In this document: piece after piece, positions 1 through 10,789 of the stretch
Layout of the letters: the number at the start of each line of letters is the position of its first letter
Position numbering within the stretch: the first letter of the stretch is position 1
Source: Aquincola tertiaricarbonis
GTDB lineage: Bacteria > Pseudomonadota > Gammaproteobacteria > Burkholderiales > Burkholderiaceae_C
Assembly (NCBI RefSeq): GCF_023573145.1
Contig: NZ_CP097636.1
Span: forward strand, 2,170,001-2,234,000
DNA length: 64,000 nucleotides
Reading direction: 5' to 3'
Made by a program: the position numbers and the translations under genes
Notes under the pieces: generated by a model
Seen by the model: the letters and a program-made list of their open reading frames with translations, nothing else
Told to the model about the DNA's origin: nothing
Database searches by the model: none

Positions 1-268
1 CGCGCCACAGCTCGGCGCCGGTGTCGGCCTGCAGGGCCACCACGGTGCCGTTGCCCGAGGCCAGGGTGATCTCACCCTCACGCACCGTGGGCACCAGCGG
101 GAAGTCCAGCTTGTCCAGCCGCACGCTCCACACCTGGCGGCCGGCGATCTGCGGCGTGTAGCTTTCCAGCGCGGTGGGCTTGGGCTTGTCGGTGGAGGAG
201 CAACCGGCGGCGAGCGCCGCCACCAGGGCCAGGGCGCCGAAACGCAGCAGGGAAGAACGCTTGTCCAT
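1..268 (-). CDS. bamB: BamB, outer-membrane assembly lipoprotein (N-terminal part)
   Basis: Only the first ~89 codons are present; the gene continues past the left edge. The reverse complement begins MDKRSSLLRFGALALVAAL and has a lipobox ending LAAGC, so Cys23 would be lipidated and the protein anchored in the outer membrane facing the periplasm. The visible beta-propeller start (residues ~35-89) includes a GNGTVVALQADTGAELW blade, typical of the PQQ-like repeats of BamB. BamB is an accessory lipoprotein of the BAM complex that inserts beta-barrel proteins; bamD of the same complex is at 11907. Its ATG overlaps the yfgM stop as TGATG, so the two are probably translationally coupled. The hisS-yfgM-bamB order is the standard one. 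Confidence 0.93.
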   Translation of the reverse strand, partial: MDKRSSLLRFGALALVAALAAGCSSTDKPKPTALESYTPQIAGRQVWSVRLDKLDFPLVPTVREGEITLASGNGTVVALQADTGAELWR

Positions 269-930
269 CACTTGGCCACCTCGCTGGCCGCGGGCGCGGC
301 GCCCAGGGCGGTGAGCTTGGCTTCCACCAGCTGGCGGTACTCGAGCTTGCTGTCCATGTCCTTCCAGGCGGTCTGGTAGGCGGCCTTGGCCTCGTCCTTC
401 TTGCCTTGCGCCATCAGCACGTCGCCGCGGCGGTCGGCCACCAGCGCCTCGAAGCCGGCGGCCTTGGCGCCGTCCAGCTGGCGCAGCGCGTCGTCGTACT
501 GCTTCTTGTCCAGCAGGATGCCGGCCAACCGCAGCCTGGCCACGGTGCGGTACTCGTCTTCGCTGGCGTTGTCGGCCACCCAGCCCAGCGTGGCGGCGGC
601 TTCATCGGCCTGGCCTTTGCCGTACTGGGCCTGCGCGGCCAGCAGGCCGCCCTGGCCGGCGTAGGCGGTGCGCGGGTAGTTGCTCTTCAAGTCGCCGAAC
701 ACCTGCGTCACGCGGGCGGCATCGCCCGAGCGGGCGGCGCTGTCCAGCGCATCGAACATCGCCGCGGCCTTGGTGCCCTGGTTGCGCTGCCAGTAGTTCC
801 AGCCGGTCCAGGCGGCGTAGGCGCCCAGGGCCAGCACCAGCACCCAGGTGATCAGGTTGCCGTACTTGTTCCAGAACGCCTTCAGCTCGTCGAGCTGTTC
901 CTGCTCTTGCAGGTCGAGTTGGGTTGCCAT
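268..930 (-). CDS. yfgM: YfgM-family TPR protein, SecYEG ancillary subunit
   Basis: 220 residues. An N-terminal cytoplasmic stretch rich in Gln/Glu (residues 5-15) precedes one membrane helix at about residues 27-45 (WVLVLALGAYAAWTGW), then a periplasmic tetratricopeptide region with several A-x-x-x-L-x-x-A patterns to the C-terminus. This is the architecture of YfgM/RcsF-context proteins that associate with the Sec translocon and periplasmic chaperones in E. coli. It lies between hisS (42 bp upstream) and bamB (overlapping by 1 bp), the conserved place of yfgM. Function in this organism is inferred from family and context. Confidence 0.88.
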   Translation of the reverse strand: MATQLDLQEQEQLDELKAFWNKYGNLITWVLVLALGAYAAWTGWNYWQRNQGTKAAAMFDALDSAARSGDAARVTQVFGDLKSNYPRTAYAGQGGLLAAQAQYGKGQADEAAATLGWVADNASEDEYRTVARLRLAGILLDKKQYDDALRQLDGAKAAGFEALVADRRGDVLMAQGKKDEAKAAYQTAWKDMDSKLEYRQLVEAKLTALGAAPAASEVAK

Positions 931-971
931 GCTTGTCTTCTTCTAGCCGCCCGTGGGCGGAGGAGGCGGGA

Positions 972-2267
972 TTATGCGTTGCGCAGTTGCGCGGCCCAGG
1001 CGGCCACGTCGGCCAGCGGCTGCAACGACTGCGCGGCCTGCGCATCGCGCAGCGGCTTGACGGCCACCTCGCCACGCGCCAGCTCGTCGTCGCCGAAGAT
1101 CAGCGCGTAGCGCGCGCCGCTGGCATCGGCCCGCTTGAACTGCGACTTCATGCTGCCCTGCCCTTCGGTGTTGCCGGCATGCATGACCACCGCCACGCCG
1201 GCAGCGCGCAGCGCCTCCAGCACCGGCATCACGCGCGGCAGGCTGGCGGCCGAGGGCACCACCGCATAGGCATCGGGCGCCGCGGCCGGCACCGGCGCCT
1301 GCGCGGCTTCCAGCAGCAGCATCAGCCGTTCCAGGCCCAGGCCCCAGCCCACGCCCGGCGAAGGCTTGCCGCCCAGCTGCTCGATCAGCCCGTCGTAGCG
1401 GCCGCCGCCGCACACCGTGCCCTGGGCGCCCAGCTTGTCGGTCACCCACTCGAACACGGTGAGGTTGTAGTAGTCCATGCCGCGCACCAGGCGCGGGTTG
1501 ACGCGGTAGGCCAGGCCTGCCGCATCCAGCACCGCCTTGACGCCGTTGAAGTGCGCCAGCGAAGCCTCACCCAGGAAGTCGATCAGCTGGGGCGCGGCCT
1601 CCACCACCGGCTGCATCGCCGGGTTCTTGGTGTCCAGCACCCGCAGCGGGTTGCTGTGCAGGCGGCGCTTCGCATCTTCGTCCAGCACGTCGGCATGCGC
1701 CTCCAGGTGGCGGATCAGCGCCTCGCGGTGGGCGCGGCGCTCGTCGGGCTGGCCCAGGCTGTTGATCTCCAGCGACAGGTCGCGGCCTTCCACCAACCCC
1801 AGCTCGCGCCACAGCGCGCGCAGCAGCAGGATGATCTCGGCATCGACGTCGGGGCCGGGAAAGCCCAGCACTTCCACACCCGCCTGATGGAACTGGCGGT
1901 AGCGGCCCTTCTGCGGCCGCTCGTGGCGGAACATCGGGCCGATGTAGAAGAGGCGCCGGCCGCCTTCACGCAGGAAGCTGTGCTCGTTCATCGCCCGCAC
2001 CACGCCGGCGGTGCCCTCGGGCCGCAGCGTCAGCTGGTCGCCGTTGAGGCGGTCTTCGAAGGAGTACATCTCCTTCTCGACGATGTCGGTCACCTCGCCC
2101 AGCCCCCGCACGAACAGCGCGGTGGGCTCGACGATGGGCGTGCGCACGTTCTGGTAGCCGTAGCGGTGCATCAGGCTGCGCAGCGTGGACTCCACCCACT
2201 CCCAGCGGGCGGAGTCGGGCGGCAGCAGGTCGTTCATGCCCTTGACGGCACTCAGTCGTTCAGACAT
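972..2267 (-). CDS. hisS: Histidyl-tRNA synthetase
   Basis: 431 residues, normal length for class II HisRS. It charges tRNA-His with histidine using ATP. The start [19 protein letters not shown] has the conserved KGMNDLLP segment; motif 2 is around [16 protein letters not shown] (residues ~113-128), and the histidine-A motif region is [14 protein letters not shown] near 260, followed by GGRYDGL near 288. The C-terminal anticodon-binding domain starts about residue 330. No strong Shine-Dalgarno precedes the ATG at 2267. It is co-directional with ispG upstream (81 bp gap) and yfgM downstream (41 bp gap), so it is likely part of one long operon. Confidence 0.97.
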   Translation of the reverse strand: MSERLSAVKGMNDLLPPDSARWEWVESTLRSLMHRYGYQNVRTPIVEPTALFVRGLGEVTDIVEKEMYSFEDRLNGDQLTLRPEGTAGVVRAMNEHSFLREGGRRLFYIGPMFRHERPQKGRYRQFHQAGVEVLGFPGPDVDAEIILLLRALWRELGLVEGRDLSLEINSLGQPDERRAHREALIRHLEAHADVLDEDAKRRLHSNPLRVLDTKNPAMQPVVEAAPQLIDFLGEASLAHFNGVKAVLDAAGLAYRVNPRLVRGMDYYNLTVFEWVTDKLGAQGTVCGGGRYDGLIEQLGGKPSPGVGWGLGLERLMLLLEAAQAPVPAAAPDAYAVVPSAASLPRVMPVLEALRAAGVAVVMHAGNTEGQGSMKSQFKRADASGARYALIFGDDELARGEVAVKPLRDAQAAQSLQPLADVAAWAAQLRNA

Positions 2268-2348
2268 TTCGGCAATGCGTTGGGGCCGCAGGCGGCCGTT
2301 TCGGTAAGCAGCGACTCGGCCCGCCGTGCGCGGCAGGCCGGCCGGTCG

Positions 2349-3647
2349 TCAGGCCGCAGCGCCGAAGCGCTTCTCGATGTAGCCCTCGACGATCTTCTGG
2401 AATTCGGTGGCGATGCCTTCGCCGCGCAGCGTCATGGCCTTCTCGCCGTCGATGAAGACCGGGGCGGCCGGCGCCTCGCCGGTGCCGGGCAGGCTGATGC
2501 CGATGTCGGCATGCTTGCTCTCGCCCGGGCCGTTGACGATGCAGCCCATGACCGCCACCTTCAGCGTCTCGACGCCGGGGTAGCGCGCCTTCCACACCGG
2601 CATGCTGGCGCGCAGGTGGTCGTCGATCTGCTTGGCCAGCTCCTGGAAGGTGGTGCTGGTGGTGCGGCCGCAACCCGGGCAGGCGGTGACGCAGGGGTTG
2701 AAGCTGCGCAGGCCCAGGGCCTGCAGGATCTCGCCGGCCACCACCACTTCCTGGGTGCGGGCCTCACCGGGCTGCGGCGTCAGGCTCACGCGGATGGTGT
2801 CGCCGATGCCTTCCTGCAGCAGGATGGACAGCGCGGTGGCCGAGGCCACCGTGCCCTTGGTGCCCATGCCGGCTTCGGTCAGACCCAGGTGCAGCGCGTA
2901 GTCGCAGCGGCGGGCCAGCGCGCGGTAGACCGAGACCAGGTCCTGCACGCCGCTGACCTTGCAGCTGATGATGATCTGGTTGGGGTCCAGGCCCACTTCA
3001 CGGGCGTAGCTGGCGGATTCGAGCGCCGACTGCACCAGCGCCTGGTACATCACCTGCTTCGCGTCCCACGGGGTGGCGCGGCGGGCGTTGTCGTCCATCA
3101 GCGAGGCGAGCAGTTCCTGGTCCAGGCTGCCCCAGTTGACCCCGATGCGCACGGCCTTGCCGTACTTGGCGGCCGCCTCGACCATCATCGCGAACTGGCG
3201 GTCGCGCTTGTCGCCCTTGCCCACGTTGCCGGGGTTGATGCGGTACTTGGACAAGGCCTGCGCCATGTCCGGAAACTCGGTCAGCAGCCGGTGGCCGTTG
3301 TAGTGGAAATCGCCGATCAGCGGCACGTCCACGCCCATACGGTCGAGCTGCTCGCGGATGTGCGGCACCGCCTGCGCCGCCTCGGGCGTGTTGACGGTGA
3401 TGCGCACCATCTCCGAGCCGGCCTGGGCCAGCTCCTTGACCTGGATCGCGGTGTCGATGACCTGCACCGTGTCGGTGTTGGTCATCGACTGCACCCGCAC
3501 CGGCGCGTCACCGCCCACCGTGACCACGCGGTCGCCCCACACCACGCGGGCCTGGCGCGAGCGGCGCGGCCGCGGGTTGGCAGCTTCGATGACGTCGTCA
3601 GTGCCGTCGAAGGGGGCGGCGTCGGAGGCGGTGTTCATGGCGTTCAC
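2349..3647 (-). CDS. ispG: 4-hydroxy-3-methylbut-2-enyl diphosphate synthase
   Basis: 432 residues. IspG (GcpE) reduces methylerythritol cyclodiphosphate to HMBPP in the MEP isoprenoid pathway and carries a [4Fe-4S] cluster. Cluster ligands are visible in [13 protein letters not shown] (two Cys) and [18 protein letters not shown] (third Cys). The N-terminal TIM barrel contains [11 protein letters not shown] near residue 50. The first possible start is a GTG at 3647 that overlaps the upstream stop as GTGA; an ATG three codons in (3638) is an alternative, and the ~30 N-terminal residues up to the Arg-rich segment look poorly conserved. Usual neighbour of rodZ-like and hisS genes. Confidence 0.95.
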   Translation of the reverse strand: MNAMNTASDAAPFDGTDDVIEAANPRPRRSRQARVVWGDRVVTVGGDAPVRVQSMTNTDTVQVIDTAIQVKELAQAGSEMVRITVNTPEAAQAVPHIREQLDRMGVDVPLIGDFHYNGHRLLTEFPDMAQALSKYRINPGNVGKGDKRDRQFAMMVEAAAKYGKAVRIGVNWGSLDQELLASLMDDNARRATPWDAKQVMYQALVQSALESASYAREVGLDPNQIIISCKVSGVQDLVSVYRALARRCDYALHLGLTEAGMGTKGTVASATALSILLQEGIGDTIRVSLTPQPGEARTQEVVVAGEILQALGLRSFNPCVTACPGCGRTTSTTFQELAKQIDDHLRASMPVWKARYPGVETLKVAVMGCIVNGPGESKHADIGISLPGTGEAPAAPVFIDGEKAMTLRGEGIATEFQKIVEGYIEKRFGAAA

Positions 3648-4657
3648 TTGAGTTCGAGCCGGGCCACGTTGTCCCGGGTGGTCGACGTGTCGACCGGCTG
3701 GCCACGGAACGTGACCTGGGTGCCGGCGGCATTGCCGATTGTCGCCTTGAGGGGGATCTCCCCATCCACGCCGACTGTTTCGCCGGGTTGCAGCGTGCGC
3801 GACAGCAGCACCTTGCCGGCGCGGTCGCGCACCTCGACCCAGCTCTCGGCGCTGGCGCGCAGCACCAGGGCACCGGCGGCCGGCGCCGTGGGGCTGGGGG
3901 TCGTCGGGCTGGTCGCGGCCGGCACGCTGGCCGCGGGCCTGGCGGCCGCCACCGCGGCGGAAGCGGCGGGCGACGGCACTGCCGCCGGTGCCGTGGTGGC
4001 CGGCGTGGTGGGCGGCACCGGCGGCACCGGCGTGTTGAGGATGGTGGTGCTGGTGCCCGGCGCGCTGCTCAGCTGCGAGGCGCCCTGCTCCGCCGCAGAC
4101 GGCACCGAATGCACGGTCTCGATGGCGGCCGAGGCAGCCTCGATCACCTCGTTGACCACGCCGGATGCGCTCGTGGCCGCGGCACCGACGATCTCACCCG
4201 CATTGCCGGCAGCGCTGCGCTCGGCACCGGTCAGGCGGTCGAGCGCCCGCTCGGGCAGCAGATACACCACCAGCGCGGCTAGCAGCACGGCGCCGGCGCC
4301 CCACAGCACGGGCTTTTGCAGCACGGCCCAGTCGGGCGGGTCGCCGCGCGCAGGCCGCTCGCGGAAGGGCTGGTTGAGCCCGGTGCTCACCTGCGCCAGC
4401 GCGGTGCCGCTGTCGGCCTGGTGCGGCAGCAGCGCCAGCACCGGCTCGGCCTCGATCTTGAGCGAGCGGCACACGGTCTTGGCCAGCGCCCGCACGAAGG
4501 TCATGTCGGGCAGGTCGCCGTAGCGGTCGGCCTCCAGGGCCTCCAGCTTGCGCGGCGTCACCTTGATGGCCGCGGCCAGCGCCGCGATGTGGATGCCCTG
4601 CTTCTCACGCGCTGCCTTCAGCAGCCCGCCCGCGGTTGCGGGCACAGCCTCACTCAT
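3644..4657 (-). CDS. RodZ-like HTH/DUF4115 membrane protein
   Basis: 337 residues. A Cro-type helix-turn-helix of the HTH_25 kind occupies residues ~8-75 ([20 protein letters not shown] onward), one membrane helix lies at ~133-152 ([19 protein letters not shown]), then a long Ala/Pro/Thr-rich periplasmic linker (~170-255) and a C-terminal DUF4115 beta domain (~258-337, [19 protein letters not shown]). This is the layout of RodZ, which links MreB filaments to the wall synthesis machinery. Start ATG at 4657 has an AGAGGA ribosome site ahead and overlaps pilW by 8 bp. Whether it acts in cell shape as in E. coli is inference. Confidence 0.85.
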   Translation of the reverse strand: MSEAVPATAGGLLKAAREKQGIHIAALAAAIKVTPRKLEALEADRYGDLPDMTFVRALAKTVCRSLKIEAEPVLALLPHQADSGTALAQVSTGLNQPFRERPARGDPPDWAVLQKPVLWGAGAVLLAALVVYLLPERALDRLTGAERSAAGNAGEIVGAAATSASGVVNEVIEAASAAIETVHSVPSAAEQGASQLSSAPGTSTTILNTPVPPVPPTTPATTAPAAVPSPAASAAVAAARPAASVPAATSPTTPSPTAPAAGALVLRASAESWVEVRDRAGKVLLSRTLQPGETVGVDGEIPLKATIGNAAGTQVTFRGQPVDTSTTRDNVARLELK

Positions 4658-5474
4658 CGAATCGTCCTCTTTCGAAGGCCAGCGTCTGCGGCGCCTGCGG
4701 AAAGCGCGCCTTCAGCTGGCGACCCCATTCCTCGACGCCGCCGCGGTTGCCCAGGCGGTGCTCGATGCGCACCGCCAGCCACAACGACTGGGCGTTGGAG
4801 CTTTCCTGGCGCAGGTTGAGCCGGCGCACATAAAAGCGCGCGCGTTCGTATTCGCCGCGCAGGTACAGCACCTCGGCCAGGTTCAGGGCCACCGTCGGGT
4901 TGCCCGCGTCCAGCTCATACGAGCGCACCAGCGATCGCTCGGCCGCGTCCAGCTGGCCGGCGCGCGCCTGGCACACGCCCTGGGCCAGCAGCGTGCGCAC
5001 CGTGTCGCGGTACTGCGGCAGCGACAAGGCGGCGTCGAACTGCTGCTGCGCCTGCGGGAACAGCCGCTGCTGGCACAGGAACCAGCCGTAGTTGTGCTTG
5101 GCATCGCCGTCGCGCGGGTTCAGCTGCAGCGCCCGCTGGAAGCTGTCGTCGGCCAGCCGGTCTTCGCCCATCGCGGCGTAGATCAGGCCCCGCAGGTTGT
5201 AGGCCTCGCCCATGTCGGGCTTGGCGTTCAGGGCCTGCTTCACCTCGTCCAGCGCCACCTCGTTTTGCTGGCGGCCGAAATAGGCGGCGGCCAGTTCCAG
5301 CCGCAGCCGCGCGCGGCGGTCGTTGTCGGTCTGGTCGGAGGCGGTGCGGATTTCCTGCGCACTGCCTTGGAGGCCCGAAGGGCCGGCCCCACCGGGCACG
5401 GTCTGGCAGCCCGCCAGCAGGCTGGCCGCGGCCAGCCCACCCAGCACCCACGCGACAGCGCGGTGCACGATCAA
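4650..5474 (-). CDS. pilW: PilW/PilF type IV pilus biogenesis TPR lipoprotein
   Basis: 274 residues. A signal peptide with lipobox LLAGC puts the lipid on Cys23. The rest is a TPR superhelix with repeats such as [20 protein letters not shown] and [20 protein letters not shown] (residues ~90-170). The family (PilF in Pseudomonas, PilW in Neisseria) helps localise and multimerise the PilQ secretin. Position between rlmN and the rodZ-like gene is the conserved one for this lipoprotein. Its ATG overlaps the rlmN stop by 4 bp (ATGA). Confidence 0.88.
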   Translation of the reverse strand: MIVHRAVAWVLGGLAAASLLAGCQTVPGGAGPSGLQGSAQEIRTASDQTDNDRRARLRLELAAAYFGRQQNEVALDEVKQALNAKPDMGEAYNLRGLIYAAMGEDRLADDSFQRALQLNPRDGDAKHNYGWFLCQQRLFPQAQQQFDAALSLPQYRDTVRTLLAQGVCQARAGQLDAAERSLVRSYELDAGNPTVALNLAEVLYLRGEYERARFYVRRLNLRQESSNAQSLWLAVRIEHRLGNRGGVEEWGRQLKARFPQAPQTLAFERGRFDE

Positions 5475-6712
5475 CCGGCCCTCCGCCCGTGCAGGCGGTC
5501 TCCCTCAGGCGTGACGGGAGCCGGCGCAATGCGGATCGCCGGACGGGTGAGCCGCTCGCTGGCGCGGGTGCGGTCCTGCACCTCGCCGGCCAGCTGGCCA
5601 CAGGCGGCGGCGATGTCGTCGCCGCGGGTGCGGCGCACCGTGGTGACGATGCCCGACTCGATCAGCACCTGAGCGAAGGCGTCGACCCGCTCTTTGGGCG
5701 AGCGCAGCAGGCCCGACGCCGGGAACGGGTTGAACGGGATCAGGTTGAGCTTGCAGGGCACGGCCGGCGTGCCGGCACGCCCGGTGACCAGGCGCACCAG
5801 CTGGCGCGCCTGCTCGGGAGCATCGTTGGCACCGTCGAGCATGCAGTACTCGAAGGTGATGAAGTCGCGCGGGGCGGCTTCGAGGTAGCGCTCGCAGGCG
5901 GCCATCAGCTCGGCCAGCGGGTACTTGCGGTTCAGCGGCACCAGCTGGTCGCGCAGGCCGTCTTCGGGCGCATGCAGCGAGACGGCCAGTGCCACCGGGC
6001 AATCCACCCGCAGCCGGTCCATCATCGGCACGACGCCGGAGGTGCTGACGGTGACACGCCGACGCGACAGGCCATAGCCATGGTCGTCCAGCATCACCCG
6101 CAGCGCCGGCACCAGCGCGCAGTAGTTCTGCAGCGGCTCGCCCATGCCCATCATCACCACGTTGTCGATCGCGCGCTCACCCGGGGCCAGCTTCAGGCGC
6201 TGGCGCAGGTGGTGCTCGGCGAACCACAGCTGGGCGAGGATTTCGCCGGTGGACAGGTTGCGGCTGAAGCCCTGGTGGCCGGTGGAGCAGAAACGGCAGC
6301 CCACCGCACAGCCCGCCTGCGACGACACGCACAGCGTGCCGCGATCGGCTTCGGGGATGAACACGGCTTCCACCGCGTCGCCGTTGCCCACGTCGAACAG
6401 CCACTTGATGGTGCCGTCGGTGGAAGCCTGCTCGCTGAGGATGGCCAGGCCCCGCACCTCGGCGCGGTGGGCCAGCTTGTCGCGCAGCGAGCGTGCCAGG
6501 TCGGACATCTGCGCGAAATCGGCAGCGCCCTTCTGGTGAATCCAGCGGAACAGCTGAACGGCGCGGAAGCGCTTTTCGCCCAGCTGCTCGCAGAAGGCCG
6601 TGAGGCCTTCGAGGTCGAAGTCCAGCAGGTTGACCCGCGCAGCCGCCGGCCCGCCATCGGCGCTGCCAGGGGCAGCGGCGGCGGAGACGGGAGACGGCTG
6701 CAGCTCGGCCAT
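5471..6712 (-). CDS. rlmN: 23S rRNA/tRNA (adenine-C2)-methyltransferase RlmN
   Basis: 413 residues. Radical-SAM enzyme that methylates C2 of A2503 in 23S rRNA and of A37 in some tRNAs. The CxxxCxxC cluster motif is CAVGCRFC at about residues 146-153, and the product-forming Cys in this family sits near the C-terminus ([13 protein letters not shown] onward, then a late conserved Cys within [13 protein letters not shown]). The N-terminal ~25 residues are Ala/Pro/Ser-rich and the real domain begins at [10 protein letters not shown]. ndk lies 20 bp upstream and pilW overlaps downstream, so it is in the same operon. Confidence 0.96.
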   Translation of the reverse strand: MAELQPSPVSAAAAPGSADGGPAAARVNLLDFDLEGLTAFCEQLGEKRFRAVQLFRWIHQKGAADFAQMSDLARSLRDKLAHRAEVRGLAILSEQASTDGTIKWLFDVGNGDAVEAVFIPEADRGTLCVSSQAGCAVGCRFCSTGHQGFSRNLSTGEILAQLWFAEHHLRQRLKLAPGERAIDNVVMMGMGEPLQNYCALVPALRVMLDDHGYGLSRRRVTVSTSGVVPMMDRLRVDCPVALAVSLHAPEDGLRDQLVPLNRKYPLAELMAACERYLEAAPRDFITFEYCMLDGANDAPEQARQLVRLVTGRAGTPAVPCKLNLIPFNPFPASGLLRSPKERVDAFAQVLIESGIVTTVRRTRGDDIAAACGQLAGEVQDRTRASERLTRPAIRIAPAPVTPEGDRLHGRRAG

Positions 6713-6732
6713 GCGGACTTCCAGCGCGCGGA

Positions 6733-7158
6733 TCAGCGGCTGTAGACGTTCATGCCGGGGAAGAAGAAGGCGATCTCGACGGCGGCGGTTTCCGCGGCGT
6801 CGGAGCCGTGCACGGCGTTGGCGTCGATGCTGTCGGCGAAGTCGGCGCGGATGGTGCCCTTGTCGGCCTTCTTGGGGTCGGTGGCGCCCATCAGCTCGCG
6901 GTTCTTGGCGATGGCGCCTTCACCTTCCAGCACCTGGATCATCACCGGGCCCGAGATCATGAAGCTGACCAGGTCGTTGAAGAACGGACGCGCCTTGTGC
7001 ACGGCGTAGAAGGCTTCCGCCTCGCCCTTCGACAGGTGCGCCATGCGCGCTGCCACCACCTTGAGGCCAGCGCCTTCAAAGCGGGCGTAGATCTGACCGA
7101 TCACGTTCTTGGCGACGGCGTCGGGCTTGATGATCGACAGGGTGCGTTCGATGGCCAT
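6733..7158 (-). CDS. ndk: Nucleoside diphosphate kinase
   Basis: 141 residues, exact family length. Transfers the gamma-phosphate between nucleoside tri- and diphosphates through a phospho-histidine; the catalytic His is His117 in NAVHGSD. The N-terminus [12 protein letters not shown] and the Kpn-loop region [15 protein letters not shown] are conserved. An AGGAGA ribosome site sits 8 bp ahead of the ATG. It is the first gene of the block reading ndk, rlmN, pilW, rodZ-like, ispG, hisS, yfgM, bamB. Confidence 0.98.
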   Translation of the reverse strand: MAIERTLSIIKPDAVAKNVIGQIYARFEGAGLKVVAARMAHLSKGEAEAFYAVHKARPFFNDLVSFMISGPVMIQVLEGEGAIAKNRELMGATDPKKADKGTIRADFADSIDANAVHGSDAAETAAVEIAFFFPGMNVYSR

Positions 7159-7197
7159 GAAAATCTCTCCTGAATCAATAACTTGGCAAAGCCTTGG

Positions 7198-7203
7198 ATT
7201 GTA
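7198..7203 (-). promoter_or_regulatory. Candidate -10 box for the ndk operon
   Basis: On the minus strand this reads TACAAT, 40 nt ahead of the ndk start and just outside the rluB stop codon (7219-7221). A -35 element would have to lie inside the end of rluB and is not convincing. The 60-bp gap between rluB and ndk is AT-richer than its surroundings. It would give ndk and the genes after it their own promoter separate from rluB. Confidence 0.4.
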
Positions 7204-7218
7204 ACCCGGCGCAGCCGG

Positions 7219-9897
7219 TCAGCGACCGCCGCGGCCACCGGGGCGGCCACGGCCACCACCGCCGCCGGCACCACCACTGCCGCCGCCGCGACCACCCCGC
7301 CCGCCGCCACCGCCCTTGCGGTGGAAGGCATCGGCGCCGATGTAGCCGACCGAGGTCTGCATCGGATCGGGCTCACGGCCACCACCACCGCCGCCGCCCC
7401 GGTTGGGGCCGCCGGGCTTGCCGCCGCGGGCCTTGGCGCCACCTCCACCGCCGCCGTTCTTGCGCGGGAACGGGTTGCCGGCGTTGCCGCCGCCCTTGAC
7501 CAGACGCTTGTCGTAGGTCTGCTGCAGCGGATTGGGGATCGGGCCGTCCTCGCTGTACTCACGGCGCGGCGCGTTGTGCTCGCGCATCAGCCGCTTGTCG
7601 TAGGTCTGTTGCAGCGGGTTCGGGATCGGGCCGTCGTCGCCATAGTCGCGGCGCTGCTGGCTCAGCTCGCGCATCGCGCGCTTGTCGTAGGTCTGCTGCA
7701 GCGGATTCGGAATCGGGCCGTCCTCGCGCTCACGGCGCGGTTCGCGGTTCTCGCGCAGCGCCCGCTTGTCGTAGGTCTGCTGCAGCGGGTTCGGAATCGG
7801 GCCGTCCTCGCGGATCGGGCGATTGGAACGGGCCTGACGCGCCTCGCGCGCCAGCCGCTTGTCGAAGGTCTGCAGCAGCGGATCGGGGATCACCGGGCCA
7901 CGCTCGCGCGGGCCGCGGTTGTTGCGGTCGCCACGGTCGGGGCGGTCACCGCGCTCGCCACGCGGCGGGCGATCGCCTCGTTCGCCACGGTCACCGCGCG
8001 CCTGGGCGCCGTTCTGGCCACCGCCCTGCCCGCGCTTGCCGTTGCGGCCCTGCTTGCCATGCTGGCCGCCGCCGCCCTCGCCTTCACGCGCCTCGCGGCC
8101 TTCCTTGGGGCCCCGCGGCACCTGGCCGATCAGCCGGCGCAGCAGCTTCACATCGGGCTCTTCCAGGTCCACCCAGACGCCGCGCTTGAGGCCGCGCGGC
8201 AGCACCACGCTGCCGTAGCGGATGCGGATCAGGCGACTGACCGTCAGACCCACCGCGTCGAACAGCTTGCGCACTTCGCGGTTGCGGCCTTCGTTGATGA
8301 CCACGCGGTACCAGCGGTTCAGGCCTTCGCCGCCGCCGTCTTCGATGCTGGTGAAGGCGGCCTTCTGGCCGTCGATCTCCACACCTTCCAGCAGCTTGGC
8401 CTTGGCCTCGGATTCCAGCGTGCCCAGCACCCGCACCGCGTACTCACGCTCCACGCCGAAGCGCGGGTGCATCAGCTGGTGCGCCAGGTCGCCCGAGGTG
8501 GTGAACAGCAGCAGGCCTTCGGTGTTGATGTCCAGCCGGCCGACCGACTGCCACTTGCCGTGCTGCAGCCGGGGCAGCTTGCGGAACACGGTGGGCCGCT
8601 GCTGCGGGTCGTCCAGCGTGACCACTTCGCCCACCGGCTTGTGGTAGGCGATGACACGGGCCGGCGACGGCGCGATGCGCACCTTGATCGGCTTGCCGTT
8701 GACCTGGATGCGGTCGCCCCAGGAGATGCGCTGGCCGGTGTGGGCCGGCTCACCGTTGACGGTGATGCGGCCTTCGGCGATCAGCTGCTCCATGTCGCGG
8801 CGCGAGCCGACGCCGGCCTGGGCCAGCACCTTGTGCAGCTTGGGCGCATCGGCATCGGCGGCCAGCACGCGCTTGGCGGGGCCGTCGGCGTCGTCACCGG
8901 CCGGCTCGCCTTCGGCGCCGGCGGCATCAGCGGCCTGCTCGGCCGCCAGGGGGGCGCCGTCCGCTTCGGCCGCGCCTTCGGGCAGGCCGGCTGGCGCGCC
9001 CAGCGCATCGGCTTCGGCCTGCGCAGCGTCTTCCTGGGCCAGTTCCACCGCGTCGTCAAAGGCGCCGGACAGCACCTCGGCGAACAGCGGCGTGGTATCC
9101 GGGCGTGCCACCGGCGGCTGGCCGGGCTTGCGGTCGCCACGCGGCTTGTCCTGGCGGGGCTTGTCGCCACGCTCCTTGCGGCCTTCGCCCGGCCCTTCGG
9201 CGCGCTGCTCGGCACCCGGCTCGCCCGCCACGCGCTCACCACGCTCACCCCGGTCCTTGCGGCCGCGGCGGCGGTTGCGCGAGCGGGATGAACGCTCGCC
9301 GGTCGGGGCGCCGTCGGCCGCGGCTTCACCGCTACCGGGTTCAGCCTCGCCACGGTCTTGAGAAGCGTGGGGTTCGCTCGCGTCCGCGCCTTCGACCGGC
9401 GCCGCAGCACGGGCTTCCACCGGGGCCGGTTGCGCTTGCGCGTCACCGTCGGCCGTGCCGTCGAACGACAGCGAGGCCTGCGTACCCTCGCCTTCCACCG
9501 CGGCAGCCTTGGGCTTGCGCGGGCGGCGGGCGGGCTTGGCAGCCGGCTCATCCGCCGATGCCGTGGCCGAAGCCGGGACCGGGCTGGCGCTCACCGCCGC
9601 GGCAGCCGCTTCCACGGCTGCGGGCGCATCCGAGCCTTCGGCCGCGGCAGCAGCCGCCGTGCGCGTGCGGCGGCGCGGCTTCGGTGCGGCAGCTTCTGGC
9701 GCGTCGGGCGCAGCGGCCGCAGGCTCGGCGGCGGCCGCCACCCCAGCCTCAGTGGCCGAGGCGCCGCTGTCCGTCGCCTCCGCCGTCTTGCGCGGCGTGC
9801 GCCGGCGCTTGGGCTTGGCCTCGCCGTCCTGGGGGGCGGCCGTTGCAGCGGCATCCACCGGCAGGTCGGAGGGCAGATCGGAGTCGTTGGCGTTCAT
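7219..9897 (-). CDS. rluB: RluB-type 23S rRNA pseudouridine synthase with very long extensions
   Basis: 892 residues, about three times a minimal RluB. Residues 1-340 are Ala/Glu/Arg-rich low complexity. An S4 RNA-binding domain begins near 350 ([20 protein letters not shown]). The RsuA/RluB/E/F catalytic domain follows, with the active Asp456 in [13 protein letters not shown]. After ~590 come basic Gly/Arg/Gln-rich segments, one degenerate and four identical copies of [15 protein letters not shown] (about residues 667-800, nt 7500-7896), and a Gly/Arg-rich tail. RluB makes Psi2605 in 23S rRNA. The tails suggest extra RNA or ribosome contacts, which is inference. It overlaps the scpB stop by 4 bp. 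Confidence 0.9.
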   Translation of the reverse strand: MNANDSDLPSDLPVDAAATAAPQDGEAKPKRRRTPRKTAEATDSGASATEAGVAAAAEPAAAAPDAPEAAAPKPRRRTRTAAAAAAEGSDAPAAVEAAAAAVSASPVPASATASADEPAAKPARRPRKPKAAAVEGEGTQASLSFDGTADGDAQAQPAPVEARAAAPVEGADASEPHASQDRGEAEPGSGEAAADGAPTGERSSRSRNRRRGRKDRGERGERVAGEPGAEQRAEGPGEGRKERGDKPRQDKPRGDRKPGQPPVARPDTTPLFAEVLSGAFDDAVELAQEDAAQAEADALGAPAGLPEGAAEADGAPLAAEQAADAAGAEGEPAGDDADGPAKRVLAADADAPKLHKVLAQAGVGSRRDMEQLIAEGRITVNGEPAHTGQRISWGDRIQVNGKPIKVRIAPSPARVIAYHKPVGEVVTLDDPQQRPTVFRKLPRLQHGKWQSVGRLDINTEGLLLFTTSGDLAHQLMHPRFGVEREYAVRVLGTLESEAKAKLLEGVEIDGQKAAFTSIEDGGGEGLNRWYRVVINEGRNREVRKLFDAVGLTVSRLIRIRYGSVVLPRGLKRGVWVDLEEPDVKLLRRLIGQVPRGPKEGREAREGEGGGGQHGKQGRNGKRGQGGGQNGAQARGDRGERGDRPPRGERGDRPDRGDRNNRGPRERGPVIPDPLLQTFDKRLAREARQARSNRPIREDGPIPNPLQQTYDKRALRENREPRREREDGPIPNPLQQTYDKRAMRELSQQRRDYGDDGPIPNPLQQTYDKRLMREHNAPRREYSEDGPIPNPLQQTYDKRLVKGGGNAGNPFPRKNGGGGGGAKARGGKPGGPNRGGGGGGGREPDPMQTSVGYIGADAFHRKGGGGGRGGRGGGSGGAGGGGGRGRPGGRGGR

Positions 9898-10520
9898 GCT
9901 TGCGCTTCGGATGAAGAGGAAGGTTCGGTGGAGTCGGACGGCTCGGCGGGCGCTTCGAGCAGCGAGGGTTGATCGGCCAGGCCGGTGGCCATCAGATCGA
10001 TGGCAGCCGGCGTGCCTTCCAGCGGCGGCAGCTGATCCAGGCTGGCCAGGCCCAGGTCGTCGAGAAACTGGCGGGTGGTGGCGTACAGCGCCGGCCGGCC
10101 GGGGGCATCGCGGTGGCCGATCACCTCGATCCAGTTGCGGTCTTCCAGCTGCTTGACGATCTGGGTGCTGACCGTCACGCCGCGGATGTCCTCGATGTCA
10201 CCGCGCGTGACCGGCTGGCGGTAGGCCACGATGGCCAGCGTCTCCATCACGGCGCGTGAGTAACGCGGCGGCTTCTCGGGGTGCAGCCGGTCGAGGTAGT
10301 CGCGCATCTCGGGCCGGCTCTGGAAGCGCCAGCCGGAGGCCAGGGCCACCAGCTCGACGCCCTTGCCTTCCCAGTCGCGCACCAGCTCGTCGAGCAGGCT
10401 GCGCAAGGTGTCGACGCCGACGCGGTCATCGAACAACGCACGCATGTCGCGCAGCGGCAGGGGCTGCTGGGCACAGATGAGCGCGGTTTCGAGGACGCGC
10501 TTCGCATCCTGTGTGTTCAT
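9894..10520 (-). CDS. scpB: ScpB, SMC-ScpAB condensin subunit
   Basis: 208 residues. ScpB is the kite-type winged-helix dimer that binds ScpA and helps SMC compact and segregate chromosomes. Two winged-helix regions are visible: residues ~10-85 ([22 protein letters not shown]) and ~90-165, with the typical [28 protein letters not shown] split here around residues 92-120. The last ~40 residues are acidic and low complexity. scpA is not next to it in this window; upstream is 269 bp of non-coding DNA and then rluD. It is followed directly by rluB, a common arrangement. Confidence 0.95.
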   Translation of the reverse strand: MNTQDAKRVLETALICAQQPLPLRDMRALFDDRVGVDTLRSLLDELVRDWEGKGVELVALASGWRFQSRPEMRDYLDRLHPEKPPRYSRAVMETLAIVAYRQPVTRGDIEDIRGVTVSTQIVKQLEDRNWIEVIGHRDAPGRPALYATTRQFLDDLGLASLDQLPPLEGTPAAIDLMATGLADQPSLLEAPAEPSDSTEPSSSSEAQA

Positions 10521-10789
10521 GGGCTCTGCTTGAAGGGGCGCCGGGCGTTACCGGCGGCGTTCACAACATGGGCGGAATCGGATCCCGGCGGTGTGGTTCT
10601 TCTTCGGCACCGCGGGGGCCACTGCTCTTGGCAGGTCTCGGAGGCTCTTCGCGGGCAGGCCGGCTGGTGACGGCCGGATGGCGGAAGAGACCTGTTGCCG
10701 GTTCGGGCGAGGCGCCTGGCCCATGGGCCACTGCCTGCGGAACGCGACGTGTTGGAGCCGCATTGTAGCCCCCTAAAGAGGGAATCGCC
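10521..10789. other. Intergenic region between rluD and scpB
   Basis: 269 bp with no supportable gene. It must hold the scpB-rluB promoter on the minus strand. I see no clear -10/-35 pair and no canonical terminator after rluD, only short GC-rich dyads. Several overlapping short reading frames in it lack ribosome sites and family features. Confidence 0.5.

Noticed and set aside
924..4523. Long plus-strand reading frame opposite hisS, ispG and rodZ-like
   Set aside because: High GC removes stops in the antisense frame; the minus-strand products match known families along their full length.
7183..9291. Plus-strand reading frame opposite rluB, Ala/Arg/Leu-rich
   Set aside because: Low-complexity shadow of rluB without signal, start context or family features.
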